64,000 nucleotides of DNA from Haloarchaeobius litoreus (GCF_024495425.1 NZ_JANHJR010000001.1:434001-498000); one strand, 5' to 3'; positions 43,946-52,173 are shown, counted from the first letter of the stretch. Program-made: numbers and translations. Notes: generated from the letters alone by a model not told the origin.

Positions 43946-45088
43946 ATGACAGACGGTCGTGAAACTGAAAATCAGGCAATGTCGGATGCGTTAGAGTTCT
44001 ACCACAACTTGATCGAAAAACGAGAAAGCGCTCGAGAGATGTTCGAATTCGACTGGTGCCTCACGATACGGAAAGCGGGAAAGATGTACCGAGATGGAGA
44101 ATCAACTCGGAATATTGCAGAGGAACTCGATATTGACCGCGACAAGGCGGAAGAGGCGATGACCGTCTCCCATCTCATCTACCGTGACCCACCGGATGAC
44201 GTCTCAAGTCGGGGGCTGTTGGCCGGCTACCGGTTTTTTGTAGACAATTACGATGTCGAGGATCTCGCAGCTGATAGCGAACGTGCAGCTGAGAAATACA
44301 AAGAGGATATCCAAGAGTTCGTGGGATCGGTATATCAAAAGCATGACGTCGAGCAAACAGATCCTGGACCACCATCCGACGAATATAAGGGAAAAAGTCC
44401 ATCGCAGGTCGCGTGGAAAACAATTCTTCAAAGCGATGTTCCATCAGCTCTTGACGAGATCGTTGAAGCCACGAGGGTTTCACCCGTCGAGCTTGATATC
44501 GATTTCGCGCCTTTGATCAGAGCTCTGGAGAAATACGAGGATGAAGTCAATCAGGCACTCCAACAGAGCATCCAAAACTTCGATCCACCGGATAGCTATG
44601 ATCCTGATCAAACAGTTGTCGACCAGTTCGCCAAACAGACAGGAAAACGGTCACTACGGAAGTTCATTCAGGAGTTGGAAGAACTCAACGATGAACCAAT
44701 TCAAGGATTCTTAGAGCGGTTACATCGGGGACTCGGTGCCTACGAATCTGGAGACTACCTGCTGGCCTGTTTTGTCTTTATCAGTGTCCAAGATGGGTTG
44801 ATGACGACGCTCTGTATCAGACGTGATGAGATGAAACGCGGTAAGGACGGGTATTTCACTCCTCAGCAGCGAAAAACCGCTCTCGAAAACAGCTACGAGG
44901 AGCTTGACCGAGAATTCCGAGATCTGGAAACCGACGAGGTGATCCCTCACTTAGATGATTTCCTTGATCACAGGGACCATATCATGCACGGGCATCTCGA
45001 TTCGTTTTTTGATGAGAATATCGCCACTATTGCCCTGCTGTTCCTTGTCTTTACCCTGTTCACTGTTTTGGAGTGGAGCAACGAATAA
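43946..45088 (+). CDS. HEPN-like protein with N-terminal helix-turn-helix
   Basis: 380 residues. Residues 40-75 form a helix-turn-helix (KAGKMYRDGESTRNIAEELD). A long acidic helical part follows. The C-terminal about 150 residues have the helical HEPN layout (GDYLLACFVFISVQDGL...) with R343-D-H-I-M-H348, the R-x4-6-H motif of HEPN RNases, then a hydrophobic helix. It starts 54 bp after the McrC-like gene in the same direction, so it may be the third gene of that system, giving an abortive RNase output. HEPN identity is inferred from the motif and helical pattern only. Confidence 0.72.
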   Translation: MTDGRETENQAMSDALEFYHNLIEKRESAREMFEFDWCLTIRKAGKMYRDGESTRNIAEELDIDRDKAEEAMTVSHLIYRDPPDDVSSRGLLAGYRFFVDNYDVEDLAADSERAAEKYKEDIQEFVGSVYQKHDVEQTDPGPPSDEYKGKSPSQVAWKTILQSDVPSALDEIVEATRVSPVELDIDFAPLIRALEKYEDEVNQALQQSIQNFDPPDSYDPDQTVVDQFAKQTGKRSLRKFIQELEELNDEPIQGFLERLHRGLGAYESGDYLLACFVFISVQDGLMTTLCIRRDEMKRGKDGYFTPQQRKTALENSYEELDREFRDLETDEVIPHLDDFLDHRDHIMHGHLDSFFDENIATIALLFLVFTLFTVLEWSNE

Positions 45089-45227
45089 CGGATTCTGAGT
45101 TCTACCTCTTCGGTTATTTCGTTGAAGATATACGGCTTCTCATTTTTGAAATGCTCTATCCCCTCCCCGTTGATTTTATCACCTCTAATATAACAGAATT
45201 AAAGCCACCTCACTACGAACAACACCT

Positions 45228-45245
45228 ACAAAATTTTGCGTCAGG
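45228..45245. repeat. Direct repeat, right copy (ACAAAATTTTGC.TCAGG)
   Basis: Matches 36526-36542 except for one extra G. It is placed 140 bp after the HEPN-like gene. Confidence 0.45.
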
Positions 45246-45287
45246 TACAGTCGATTATTCGATAATGGTGGCAACTTCTCGAGATAA

Positions 45288-45485
45288 TATGTAGTCGATG
45301 TAGTCGGGTAGTTTTCGAACCTTCTGCTCTATGTTCACCTAGTGTCTCGTATTTCTAAACCAGCCGCTCAATGCGACTTTCGCAAAGTACCCGACTACAT
45401 CGACTACATACCTCGAAATAGAACCGCGGGCTGTGTTTTACCCGGGAAATCCTGTAGTCGGGGTCTACAGGTGTAGTCGGGTGAA
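45288..45485. repeat. Iteron/palindrome cluster, candidate replication origin
   Basis: A perfect 23-bp inverted repeat (45288-45310 and 45388-45410, spacer 77 bp) has arms made of two GTAGTCG units each (45291-45297, 45300-45306; reversed at 45392-45398, 45401-45407). Two more copies lie at 45454-45460 and 45473-45479, with a small CTGTAG/CTACAG hairpin between. The cluster ends just before the stop of the primase-helicase gene. The rest of 45089-45498 holds no gene. Confidence 0.65.
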
Positions 45486-45498
45486 AATGTTGTAGGAT

Positions 45499-48021
45499 CT
45501 ACCCTAGCTGTTGCTGGCCGCGCCTGCGTTCCGGCGTGTCGTCGACGTCTGGGGCGTCCTCGGTGAACCCGAGCGCCTTGTATCCTCGCGTCGGCGCGCC
45601 GGTCCCGCCGGGGCGGACGCGCGTCGCGTAATCGAGGTCCTCGTTCTTCAGTTCGGCCGTGAGCTTCTGCTGACTCGCCGGACGCTCGCCATTCTCCCGA
45701 CACCACGCCGCGTAGACCCGATGGACGTCACCGGTCGACACGTTCTCAGCGTCGGGATCTCGCTCGATACATTCGGAAATAAACTTGTCGACGGAGTCGC
45801 CCCAGGCCTGCCAGCGCTCGCGCTTTGCCTGTGCGTATTGTTCCTCGCCGGTGAAGTGACTCTGGTCCAGCAACCGAGACCACCCATCGATGGCCCAGTT
45901 GAGCACGCCGGACAGTGCGTCTGGGTCGGTGAGCCGCTCCCGTAGGTCGGGTTCGCGTTGGCTCGGGGGATAGTGGTTCGGGAACTCCACGAGAAGCCAA
46001 CGGCGCCAGAAAGCCTCGTCGTCGTCAGGGACGTTGACGTCCGGCACTTCGTTCGCCGCATACAGATGCTTACCTGTGGCGTCGAATTCGAACCCGTCCT
46101 CGTAGAGCCGACGGGCACGGACACGGTCGCCACCGACCAGTTTCTTGAACATCCCGAGCCCCTGACCGAGCTTGCGCGCAGAGAGGTCGTCGTCGATGTT
46201 CGCGAGAGCACCGTAGAAGTCAGCCACGGCATCCTTCTCGTTGGCGAGGGTCTGGAGTTCGATAGATGACGTGTTCTCACGCCCAAGTAGCGACCGGACC
46301 ACGTGGAGAAACGTTCCTTTACCATTCGCACCGGAGCCTACGAGTAGCAGCGCGCGGTGAAGCGGCATGGCGCCGACGTGGAGACAGTAACCGACGTACT
46401 CTTGGAGCGCGTCAGCGCGCCCGTCCTCGGACCACTCGTTGACATAGTCGGCCCACTCGTCATAATCCGCGCTCGGATCGTACTCCACGGGCACCCGCGT
46501 GAGCGCGTAGTCATTGGGCTCCAGTTCCCGGAGCGCGTTCTCGCTGGCGTCATCCGCAACGGCGTCAAGATTCACGAGTCCGTTCTCAACGGCGATGGTC
46601 CCCGGCGCCAGGCCGAACTCGTCGGTTTCGACTTCCACGCGAGGGTCACTCCGCGCCTGTGCTTTCAGTTCGGTGAGCACGTTCTGGCCGTAGTTCATGC
46701 TCCCAAGCGCGCGCCGGGCAGCGTGGCGAAGTGCCCGCTCGCCTTCCGGCTTCCACACGCCATCATCGTAAGCCCATAGTGAGCCGTTGTCCCGGCGAAC
46801 GCGGATGTGGAACTTGTCGGTGTGTTCCAACAGTTCCCACACGCAGGCCGCCTTCTCTCGATCGGTGAGGTCCGATACGTCTTCGTCTTCACCGAGCCCA
46901 GCCCACGCCGACACTTCCGCCGGCGTGAGCGTGACGTTCATCCCGTTGGTCTCGCTCCTGTTACTATTGATGTCTTCGCCGGGGTCGTCCGGCCGACTTT
47001 CGTTCTCGTTGCTGTGATCATCGGGATCATAGAACTCGGTCCGACCCGAGAGTGTCTTGTCGATAGTACGCTTGCGGTAATCGTCGCGGTCCCACTTCTC
47101 CCGGTAGAGATCTGACCGCCGAAACAGCCGATCGATTCGCTGCCGGTCGCCCCCGGTCCAGAATGCGAGGAGCCCAGAAAGTGCGAGGTCGGCCTCGCTG
47201 TGGCTTGGGTAGTCAGAGATGTACCCTCTCCACAGTCGCGTAAACTTATCGCCGTTCTCGGCGTTCTTGGCCTTTTTGAGCAACTCGTTGTCGGAGAGCT
47301 TGTTCGCGGCGTTGGAGGATCCCATATCCCTGATATCAACGACGGGGTTCACGCCCGGTGAATCGGCTTGCAGACCTCCGTTACCGGCGGGTTTTGGTTC
47401 TTCCGTACCTGGCTCATCGTCGACGATATACTCCGCGTGGACGGCCGCGATGTAGTCCCTCACCTGCCGGACATCCGCGGGCGTTTTGTCGAGCGCGTGG
47501 CCAGTTACGGTGAGATACCGACTCGTTTCATACATCTCCAGGTGACCCTCGGCACCATCAACATCATTTCGGGTCCCGCCGTCGGGTAAGTCGCCTAGTC
47601 CGAACAGCCGGAGGCCAGTTCCGGACGGGGACACCTCGGCGTAGGTCGGGACGGTGTCGAGTACATCCTCGGCCCATGGTTCGAGTGAGCCTGTGTCTGG
47701 GTCTCGGCAGTCATCGAGATCGAGCCCGACCACGTCCTCTCCGTCTTGGACAACGAATCCAACGCCGTCTGTATTGGTCTTAGTCCGGTCATGATAGGCG
47801 ACGGCGTCTGAGAATGACGTCCACGTATCCGGGTCGGTGGACTTGGCGAATTCGCCGGTGTTCGGATCGACCGGTACTTTCGTCCACTCGTCACGACCTG
47901 TGTCAAACTGGTAGCGCCAGACGACCCATTGGCACCGATCAGCGAGTGTATCGGGGACAGGTCCCGGATTGAACGGAAGAGGGTCCGGGCGTGGCGGCCG
48001 TTCGTCAGTCATATGTTTCAC
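45499..48021 (-). CDS. Primase-helicase (Prim-Pol/D5-like, SF3 ATPase)
   Basis: 840 residues from GTG 48021, which overlaps the preceding micro-ORF as GTGA; ATG 48012 is an alternative. The N-terminal domain is a primase-polymerase of the AEP type, with GLDLDDCRD (metal Asp residues), SPSGTGLRLFGLG and YLTVTGHAL. A D5_N-like region leads to the SF3 helicase with Walker A LLVGSGANGKGTFL and Walker B ALANIDDDLS, then the VPDVNVPDDDEAFWRRWLLV box. The C-terminal part contains a winged helix. It starts and unwinds the element's replication fork. The iteron cluster lies directly behind it. Confidence 0.92.
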   Translation of the reverse strand: MKHMTDERPPRPDPLPFNPGPVPDTLADRCQWVVWRYQFDTGRDEWTKVPVDPNTGEFAKSTDPDTWTSFSDAVAYHDRTKTNTDGVGFVVQDGEDVVGLDLDDCRDPDTGSLEPWAEDVLDTVPTYAEVSPSGTGLRLFGLGDLPDGGTRNDVDGAEGHLEMYETSRYLTVTGHALDKTPADVRQVRDYIAAVHAEYIVDDEPGTEEPKPAGNGGLQADSPGVNPVVDIRDMGSSNAANKLSDNELLKKAKNAENGDKFTRLWRGYISDYPSHSEADLALSGLLAFWTGGDRQRIDRLFRRSDLYREKWDRDDYRKRTIDKTLSGRTEFYDPDDHSNENESRPDDPGEDINSNRSETNGMNVTLTPAEVSAWAGLGEDEDVSDLTDREKAACVWELLEHTDKFHIRVRRDNGSLWAYDDGVWKPEGERALRHAARRALGSMNYGQNVLTELKAQARSDPRVEVETDEFGLAPGTIAVENGLVNLDAVADDASENALRELEPNDYALTRVPVEYDPSADYDEWADYVNEWSEDGRADALQEYVGYCLHVGAMPLHRALLLVGSGANGKGTFLHVVRSLLGRENTSSIELQTLANEKDAVADFYGALANIDDDLSARKLGQGLGMFKKLVGGDRVRARRLYEDGFEFDATGKHLYAANEVPDVNVPDDDEAFWRRWLLVEFPNHYPPSQREPDLRERLTDPDALSGVLNWAIDGWSRLLDQSHFTGEEQYAQAKRERWQAWGDSVDKFISECIERDPDAENVSTGDVHRVYAAWCRENGERPASQQKLTAELKNEDLDYATRVRPGGTGAPTRGYKALGFTEDAPDVDDTPERRRGQQQLG

Positions 48022-48149
48022 CCCCGGTCCCGGACCTGTTCGTCGCGGTTGAAACAGACAAAGTCGGCGGTCTGATCGGTCGACTGTACAAGCGTTGACC
48101 GATCGCAGTAGAGATAACAGTAATTCCCTCGGACACCATAATCACTCAC
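48018..48149 (-). CDS. Micro-ORF, 43 residues
   Basis: GTG at 48149 opens (M)SDYGVRGNYCYLYCDRSTL and ends with TGA at 48018, overlapping the primase GTG by GTGA. Its own GTG overlaps the stop of the preceding micro-ORF in the same way. Three Cys residues (two in CYLYC) suggest a small metal or disulfide fold. The function is unknown. Confidence 0.6.
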   Translation of the reverse strand: MSDYGVRGNYCYLYCDRSTLVQSTDQTADFVCFNRDEQVRDRG

Positions 48150-48211
48150 AACGACCTCCATTCAGCGGCGTCCTTTCCAGGAATCATGTTGTCAGTAGCG
48201 TAATCACGCAT
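48146..48211 (-). CDS. Micro-ORF, 21 residues
   Basis: ATG at 48211 opens MRDYATDNMIPGKDAAEWRS. The start lies within the end of the previous micro-ORF (8-bp overlap) and the stop overlaps the next GTG. Short, but held by the overlap chain. It may serve translational coupling rather than make a stable product. Confidence 0.4.
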   Translation of the reverse strand: MRDYATDNMIPGKDAAEWRSL

Positions 48212-48326
48212 GAGCTATCTCTTCGGCTGCGTGCATGGCCGCGTAAACGTCGCGCCAACTGTAGTGGTCGTGGCTAAACCCAACCGTTCTTTCACAGACT
48301 GCCAGTCCACCATCCATCCCAATCAC
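48204..48326 (-). CDS. Micro-ORF, 40 residues
   Basis: GTG at 48326 overlaps the previous stop as GTGA. The product (M)IGMDGGLAVCERTVGFSHDH continues to YAAMHAAEEIAHA. The family was not recognised. Coding sense is supported by tight overlaps at both ends. Confidence 0.5.
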   Translation of the reverse strand: MIGMDGGLAVCERTVGFSHDHYSWRDVYAAMHAAEEIAHA

Positions 48327-48490
48327 TCCCTGCTGTCTTCGATAACCGCCAACAGTTCCTCTGCGACCCATGAAGCGGGGAGATCAGATTTAGCTACAGT
48401 TTCAATTGCCTCCCGGCTTTCCCGCAACGACTGCTCGCTGGAATCCGAAAGGGGCTGAAATTTATTTTCTTGGGTAGCTTTGTTAGACAT
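48323..48490 (-). CDS. Small protein, 55 residues
   Basis: ATG at 48490 opens MSNKATQENKFQPLSDSSEQ and runs through a helical, acidic stretch (ESREAIETVAKSDLPASWVA) to TGA at 48323. The start is preceded by GGTGA at about 6 bp. It is the first of four overlapping short genes that lead into the primase gene. Confidence 0.6.
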   Translation of the reverse strand: MSNKATQENKFQPLSDSSEQSLRESREAIETVAKSDLPASWVAEELLAVIEDSRE

Positions 48491-48571
48491 GTTTCACCTG
48501 TAAAATGGTGGAACGGTGACGGACCACCGGATCAATCCCTACCAAAGTCTCGATCCGGCGGTCCGGTTTCT

Positions 48572-48721
48572 TCAGGCGTTCACCTCCACAGATTCAGGTT
48601 CATACTGATTCACCATCTTTTGAAGCAGGTCATCATAATGTTCACCCGCCCTCTTACAGGCCTTCACTCTCTTGCGGGTGTCTTTCGACACCGGAATGGT
48701 CGTTTCCGATTTGGACGACAT
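48572..48721 (-). CDS. Small basic protein, ribbon-helix-helix-like
   Basis: ATG at 48721 opens MSSKSETTIPVSKDTRKRVK, then KAGEHYDDLLQKMVNQY-type helices (actual RAGEHYDDLLQKMVNQYEP) to TGA at 48572; 49 residues. A strand ETTIPVSKD followed by two helices is the shape of a small CopG/ribbon-helix-helix DNA-binding protein. It heads the leftward replication unit and could control it. Confidence 0.65.
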   Translation of the reverse strand: MSSKSETTIPVSKDTRKRVKACKRAGEHYDDLLQKMVNQYEPESVEVNA

Positions 48722-48809
48722 GGTAGGCAGGATGCTGGGAATTATCTTAAATAATCATCACGCTGGTTTTCAGGGGGTAGTGTAAGCAGAGAGAACAGAT
48801 ACAGTATTC

Positions 48810-49967
48810 TTATAGACCGAAGCGTAACCTAACTAATTCATTCTTCACAATTTGGTAGAAGCTTACCCCCTCGAACACAGACTTTATGTCGCTTTCATCG
48901 ATTACGATTATAGCCGCTCCGTCACGCTGGAATTTATCTGCGATTACCCTTTGAGCATCCTCGCGGGAGTCTTCGCCAGAGATTCCATTCCTTGCGAATA
49001 AGACACCAAGATCTACACGAGATCGATCCAACTTTCCAATGAAATCGCGTACCTCTTTGGCACCAACAGAGCCGTCCCAATTTTCACATTCGAATAGCAC
49101 GAAATCGCCATAGTTGTAAAATATACTAGAAGGGTCGGTGGACACGTTACTGGCGACCACATCAAGTTCTGAAGTGGTAGTTCGCATCTTCTGTTCTATA
49201 GTCTCTAGTCCGGTTAACCCACCAATCATCAGCAGTGCGAAATCTTCCAGGGCGTTACCCTTTTCATATGCCCCTTCTGCATCCAAGACGGGTTTATATG
49301 ACGTAGCAAGTTCCCGTAAATCCATTTTGAAATATTTTCCATTGATCGTGTCATTGGCATAGAAGACGGAGGATAGATCGTCCACAACAGGCAGCTGATC
49401 CGGTGGAGATAGTATTTCTTTCAGTCTCTCGAAGCTACTTTCGGTTAGATCAGCATAGTTTAGAGTGAAGAGTCCGGGTTTCCCTTCCCCCTTGTATGCA
49501 GGATACGGTCTGCCATCGAAGTTATCTGACGCAATCATAAGGTATCGGTCGGTAAGTGAAACGGTGTATTCTGCTTCAGTCGCGTGGTGATATTCATCAA
49601 GCTCCTCAGCGACAAGTTGGATTTGGTCCCCCCGATGTCCGGGAAATACGTGCGTAATCTCGGGGTCAAAAAGGCCGAGATCGATTACAATCCAGGGCTT
49701 TGCACTCGGTCTCGATGCAACCACTAAATCGAAATTGTATGATTCATGGGTGTGTTCGTAGGACACTGACTGGAATATGTGGTCCTCATCATATCCTATA
49801 TCTTCTAGAAACCACTGAACAGCAATACGAAAGTCTTGACGCGAGGGCCGTAATTCGCGGTCTTGGATTGAATTGAATAATTCAAGAAATTGTTTCCCTT
49901 CTGCCTGTTGAAGATCTTCCGCAAATCTTTCGAGTTTGGCTTCCCTTTCGGATGTTCTTTCGGTCAT
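48810..49967 (-). CDS. Mrr-like restriction-endonuclease-fold protein
   Basis: 385 residues from ATG 49967 (MTERTSEREAKLERFAEDLQ). The N-terminal part has a HsdR/PD-like strand pair (SYNFDLVVASRP, WIVIDLGLF). The C-terminal part has ALEDFALLMIGGLTG, TTSELDVVAS (E267, D269) and FVLFECENWDGSVGAKEV (E293-C-E295), which lines up with the Mrr-like E...D...E-x-K core, but the last Lys is Glu. Either the catalytic Lys is moved or the site is altered. It probably binds or degrades DNA. Low-GC and leftward; no partner gene is adjacent. Confidence 0.68.
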   Translation of the reverse strand: MTERTSEREAKLERFAEDLQQAEGKQFLELFNSIQDRELRPSRQDFRIAVQWFLEDIGYDEDHIFQSVSYEHTHESYNFDLVVASRPSAKPWIVIDLGLFDPEITHVFPGHRGDQIQLVAEELDEYHHATEAEYTVSLTDRYLMIASDNFDGRPYPAYKGEGKPGLFTLNYADLTESSFERLKEILSPPDQLPVVDDLSSVFYANDTINGKYFKMDLRELATSYKPVLDAEGAYEKGNALEDFALLMIGGLTGLETIEQKMRTTTSELDVVASNVSTDPSSIFYNYGDFVLFECENWDGSVGAKEVRDFIGKLDRSRVDLGVLFARNGISGEDSREDAQRVIADKFQRDGAAIIVIDESDIKSVFEGVSFYQIVKNELVRLRFGL

Positions 49968-50052
49968 TAGAAGCAGAATTTGTAGTGATGTGTGAAAGGA
50001 TTTTCCTGGGTTCAATTCACATCAGAAACAGGAACAAACAACTGATATCGAG

Positions 50053-50700
50053 TCAGTCCATATTGGCTTTTCCATCCTTGACGAGTGCATCTAGGTTATC
50101 ATGGCCGGAAGCAGCACCTGAATTGTGCTGTGCTGAATTCCCTTCATAGTGCAGTCCCAGCCGGATTTCACGCCGATACCCCTGAAGCGCCTGCACCATC
50201 TTATCAGCAAACACATCCACCGGCTGGCCTTCATCGGTGTAGATGGTGGTTTCCTGATCCCCATCGATCAGCTTCCGCATCAGATCCGTTTCCATCACAT
50301 CCAGAATCGCTATCTTCAGGGCCTGTCTGTCGTTCATGCACTTCTCCCGGTATTCCAGAAACGTCCCTTTCACCGCTTCCCGCTGCTGATCATTCATCAC
50401 TTCCAGTAGCCGTTCAGCCGTCATGTGCAGCCCATGTTTCATCGCATTAGCGTTCCCATCCGGGGGGGCTGCATCCGGGTTTCCGGAATTCCCTTCAGCG
50501 TTCGAATTTCCTGGTGGGCCAGATTTACCTGGCTTCCCGCCTGGATTCCCCTTTGGCGCACCGTGGCCGTCCGGAACGTTCCCATCTGGCCCGTGCAGGT
50601 AGCAGTGATCATCCGGATCAGAGACCGGGTTCTGGCACGGTCCCCCTGTGGTCGTATCCTGCCATCCGCATATGGCTGAATTCGTTTCCGTGGTGACCAT
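50053..50700 (-). CDS. Small-terminase-like protein with Cys/His cluster
   Basis: 215 residues from ATG 50700 (MVTTETNSAICGWQDTTTGG). A zinc-type cluster C-x10-C-x10-C-Y-L-H leads to a Gly/Asn/Pro-rich linker with GAPKGNPGGKPGK and NANAMKHGLHMTAERLLEVM. The GAPKGN...A-x-x-H-G pattern is found in small terminase subunits and related phage DNA-binding proteins. The C-terminal half is helical and would oligomerise. Without a large terminase nearby the packaging role is uncertain. Confidence 0.55.
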   Translation of the reverse strand: MVTTETNSAICGWQDTTTGGPCQNPVSDPDDHCYLHGPDGNVPDGHGAPKGNPGGKPGKSGPPGNSNAEGNSGNPDAAPPDGNANAMKHGLHMTAERLLEVMNDQQREAVKGTFLEYREKCMNDRQALKIAILDVMETDLMRKLIDGDQETTIYTDEGQPVDVFADKMVQALQGYRREIRLGLHYEGNSAQHNSGAASGHDNLDALVKDGKANMD

Positions 50701-50799
50701 CTGTTCCTTAGTTCGTGTTTCGTTTCCAGACACTTCTAAACCACCGCTGAAACCGGATGAAGTCACATCTTTAGGATCGACACCGGGACGAGTTCAGTC

Positions 50800-50841
50800 G
50801 TTACCCCACGGGCTGCCCTTCATCCAAAGCCGTGGGGTAAC
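50800..50841. repeat. 12-bp perfect hairpin
   Basis: GTTACCCCACGG (50800-50811) and CCGTGGGGTAAC (50830-50841) are exact inverted copies with an 18-base loop. It lies between the small coiled-coil gene and the terminase-like gene. It may be a terminator, attenuator or protein site. Confidence 0.65.
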
Positions 50842-50911
50842 TGCTGCTGGCCAAGGTTCTTCATCGGGCCAGAGAACCTCAGATATGGCTGAATCCGGTC
50901 GGATTCCGGAG

Positions 50912-51043
50912 CTATTCCTTCACGATTTCTTCCAGTTCTTCGATCCGATTTTCCAGTTCTTCGATCTTCGATTGCATGGCTTCGATGTTGTCTTGCCCTG
51001 CTACTGCTTCCCCGCCCATGTGTACGAAACCATCATCGGACAT
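50912..51043 (-). CDS. Small coiled-coil protein, 43 residues
   Basis: ATG at 51043 opens MSDDGFVHMGGEAVAGQDNI and ends with a heptad helix MQSKIEELENRIEELEEIVK before TAG at 50912. Leucine/isoleucine spacing fits a short dimeric coiled coil. It probably acts as an oligomerising accessory; function unknown. Confidence 0.6.
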   Translation of the reverse strand: MSDDGFVHMGGEAVAGQDNIEAMQSKIEELENRIEELEEIVKE

Positions 51044-51146
51044 GGTTAGATAGAACTGCCGGAGGCTGGCACTTTAATCTAAGCTACGGAATTCGGCTGA
51101 TACAGATCACTTTCTATCGTTGGGTTAGATCAAGTAGCCTCGATGA

Positions 51147-52049
51147 TTATTGAATGACCGGTAGCACGAGGTTTAGCACGCTCCATAGAATGGCGAGGTA
51201 AAGCGTGAGCAGCAGTGAAAACACCTGAAATCCGTTTCTAACATTACGCCAGATCCCTTCTGTAGTGATCCCATCCTTCTTCGGGGGATGGTATTCGATA
51301 TCAAGATTATCGGGCAGCGCATCTAGCACACCATCTGCGTGTGCACCACCCACGACAGCCAACACGGTATCATGAGCATCCGTCGCTTCCTCGATCTTCT
51401 GCGCCATTATTCGATCACGGTTCCGGTCCGTAATATTGAAGCGTGAATTGTATATGCGGATGAACAGCACGGGAAGAGCAAAACTGAAGAACAGTATTCC
51501 AGCCCCCAACAGGTATCCCAGCAGCAGCCCGGCAATTATGCTACCAGGAAGCAGCAAGAAGTACAGCACCGCTGAAAACAGGCGCACCAACCTCGGGGCG
51601 TTCCGAAGCACTTCTGCATCGCTTTCGCGGGTAAAATAGACGGTCGCATTCTGGTATTCAGCGAAACGAACCAGGATTTCCTTCGAGATGTACAGTGGAC
51701 TTAGCACGTAGAACATGCCCGCTACCGCCTGCTGAAACCAGCCCTCTGTGGCCCGATACTCTGCATCCCCCTCGTTCCCTTCCAGCACCAGCGCATCGAT
51801 TCCTTCCTGCATGAGATCCAGTTCTTCGAGGTGATCTGCCTGGCTCGAATGAAATTCACCCTTCAGCACGACATTCGACATATAGATTTGACTTAGTTGG
51901 AGATTGATAATAGGTGTTGTAGATACATCAGATCCGGTACTTCCAATCCTAATCGACAATAGTACACCCTTCGCATCTTCATCCGATACATGTACAAGTT
52001 CGATGAATTCTTTCGATATACGTCTGAGCTTCTGTGAACTGATATACAT
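51147..52049 (-). CDS. TraB-like membrane protein
   Basis: 300 residues. The N-terminal half has VVLKGEFHSSQADHLEELDL and IDALVLEGNEGD, similar to the first motifs of the TraB/PrgY/GumN fold. The later VLAVVGGAHADGVLDALPDN is the matching C-terminal His motif. Two or three hydrophobic helices (LVRLFSAVLYFLLLPGS, LLLGYLLGAGILFF and the C-terminal VFSLLLTLYLAILWS) place it in the membrane. TraB-type proteins are thought to be metal-dependent peptidases that limit peptide signals; in a mobile element this could mean mating or immunity control. The motifs are weak. Confidence 0.6.
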   Translation of the reverse strand: MYISSQKLRRISKEFIELVHVSDEDAKGVLLSIRIGSTGSDVSTTPIINLQLSQIYMSNVVLKGEFHSSQADHLEELDLMQEGIDALVLEGNEGDAEYRATEGWFQQAVAGMFYVLSPLYISKEILVRFAEYQNATVYFTRESDAEVLRNAPRLVRLFSAVLYFLLLPGSIIAGLLLGYLLGAGILFFSFALPVLFIRIYNSRFNITDRNRDRIMAQKIEEATDAHDTVLAVVGGAHADGVLDALPDNLDIEYHPPKKDGITTEGIWRNVRNGFQVFSLLLTLYLAILWSVLNLVLPVIQ

Positions 52050-52173
52050 TAGTTCGACAAAGATCCGCGAGACGCTACACAGTTCACTCTGAACAGCAGC
52101 GAATGTTGGCCAGGTAGCTCACTGGCTATCCTAATACGAACCCATCATTCGATTGACTTTGTGTATGAACGGC

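Noticed and set aside
45288-45485. CRISPR array
   Set aside because: The GTAGTCG units are too short and spacing is irregular and partly inverted; fits iterons, not a repeat-spacer array.
48490-48571. A further micro-ORF (KKPDRRIETLVGIDPVV) between the RHH-like gene and the 55-residue gene
   Set aside because: The frame looks coding, but only a CTG could start it; the evidence is too weak to list as a gene.
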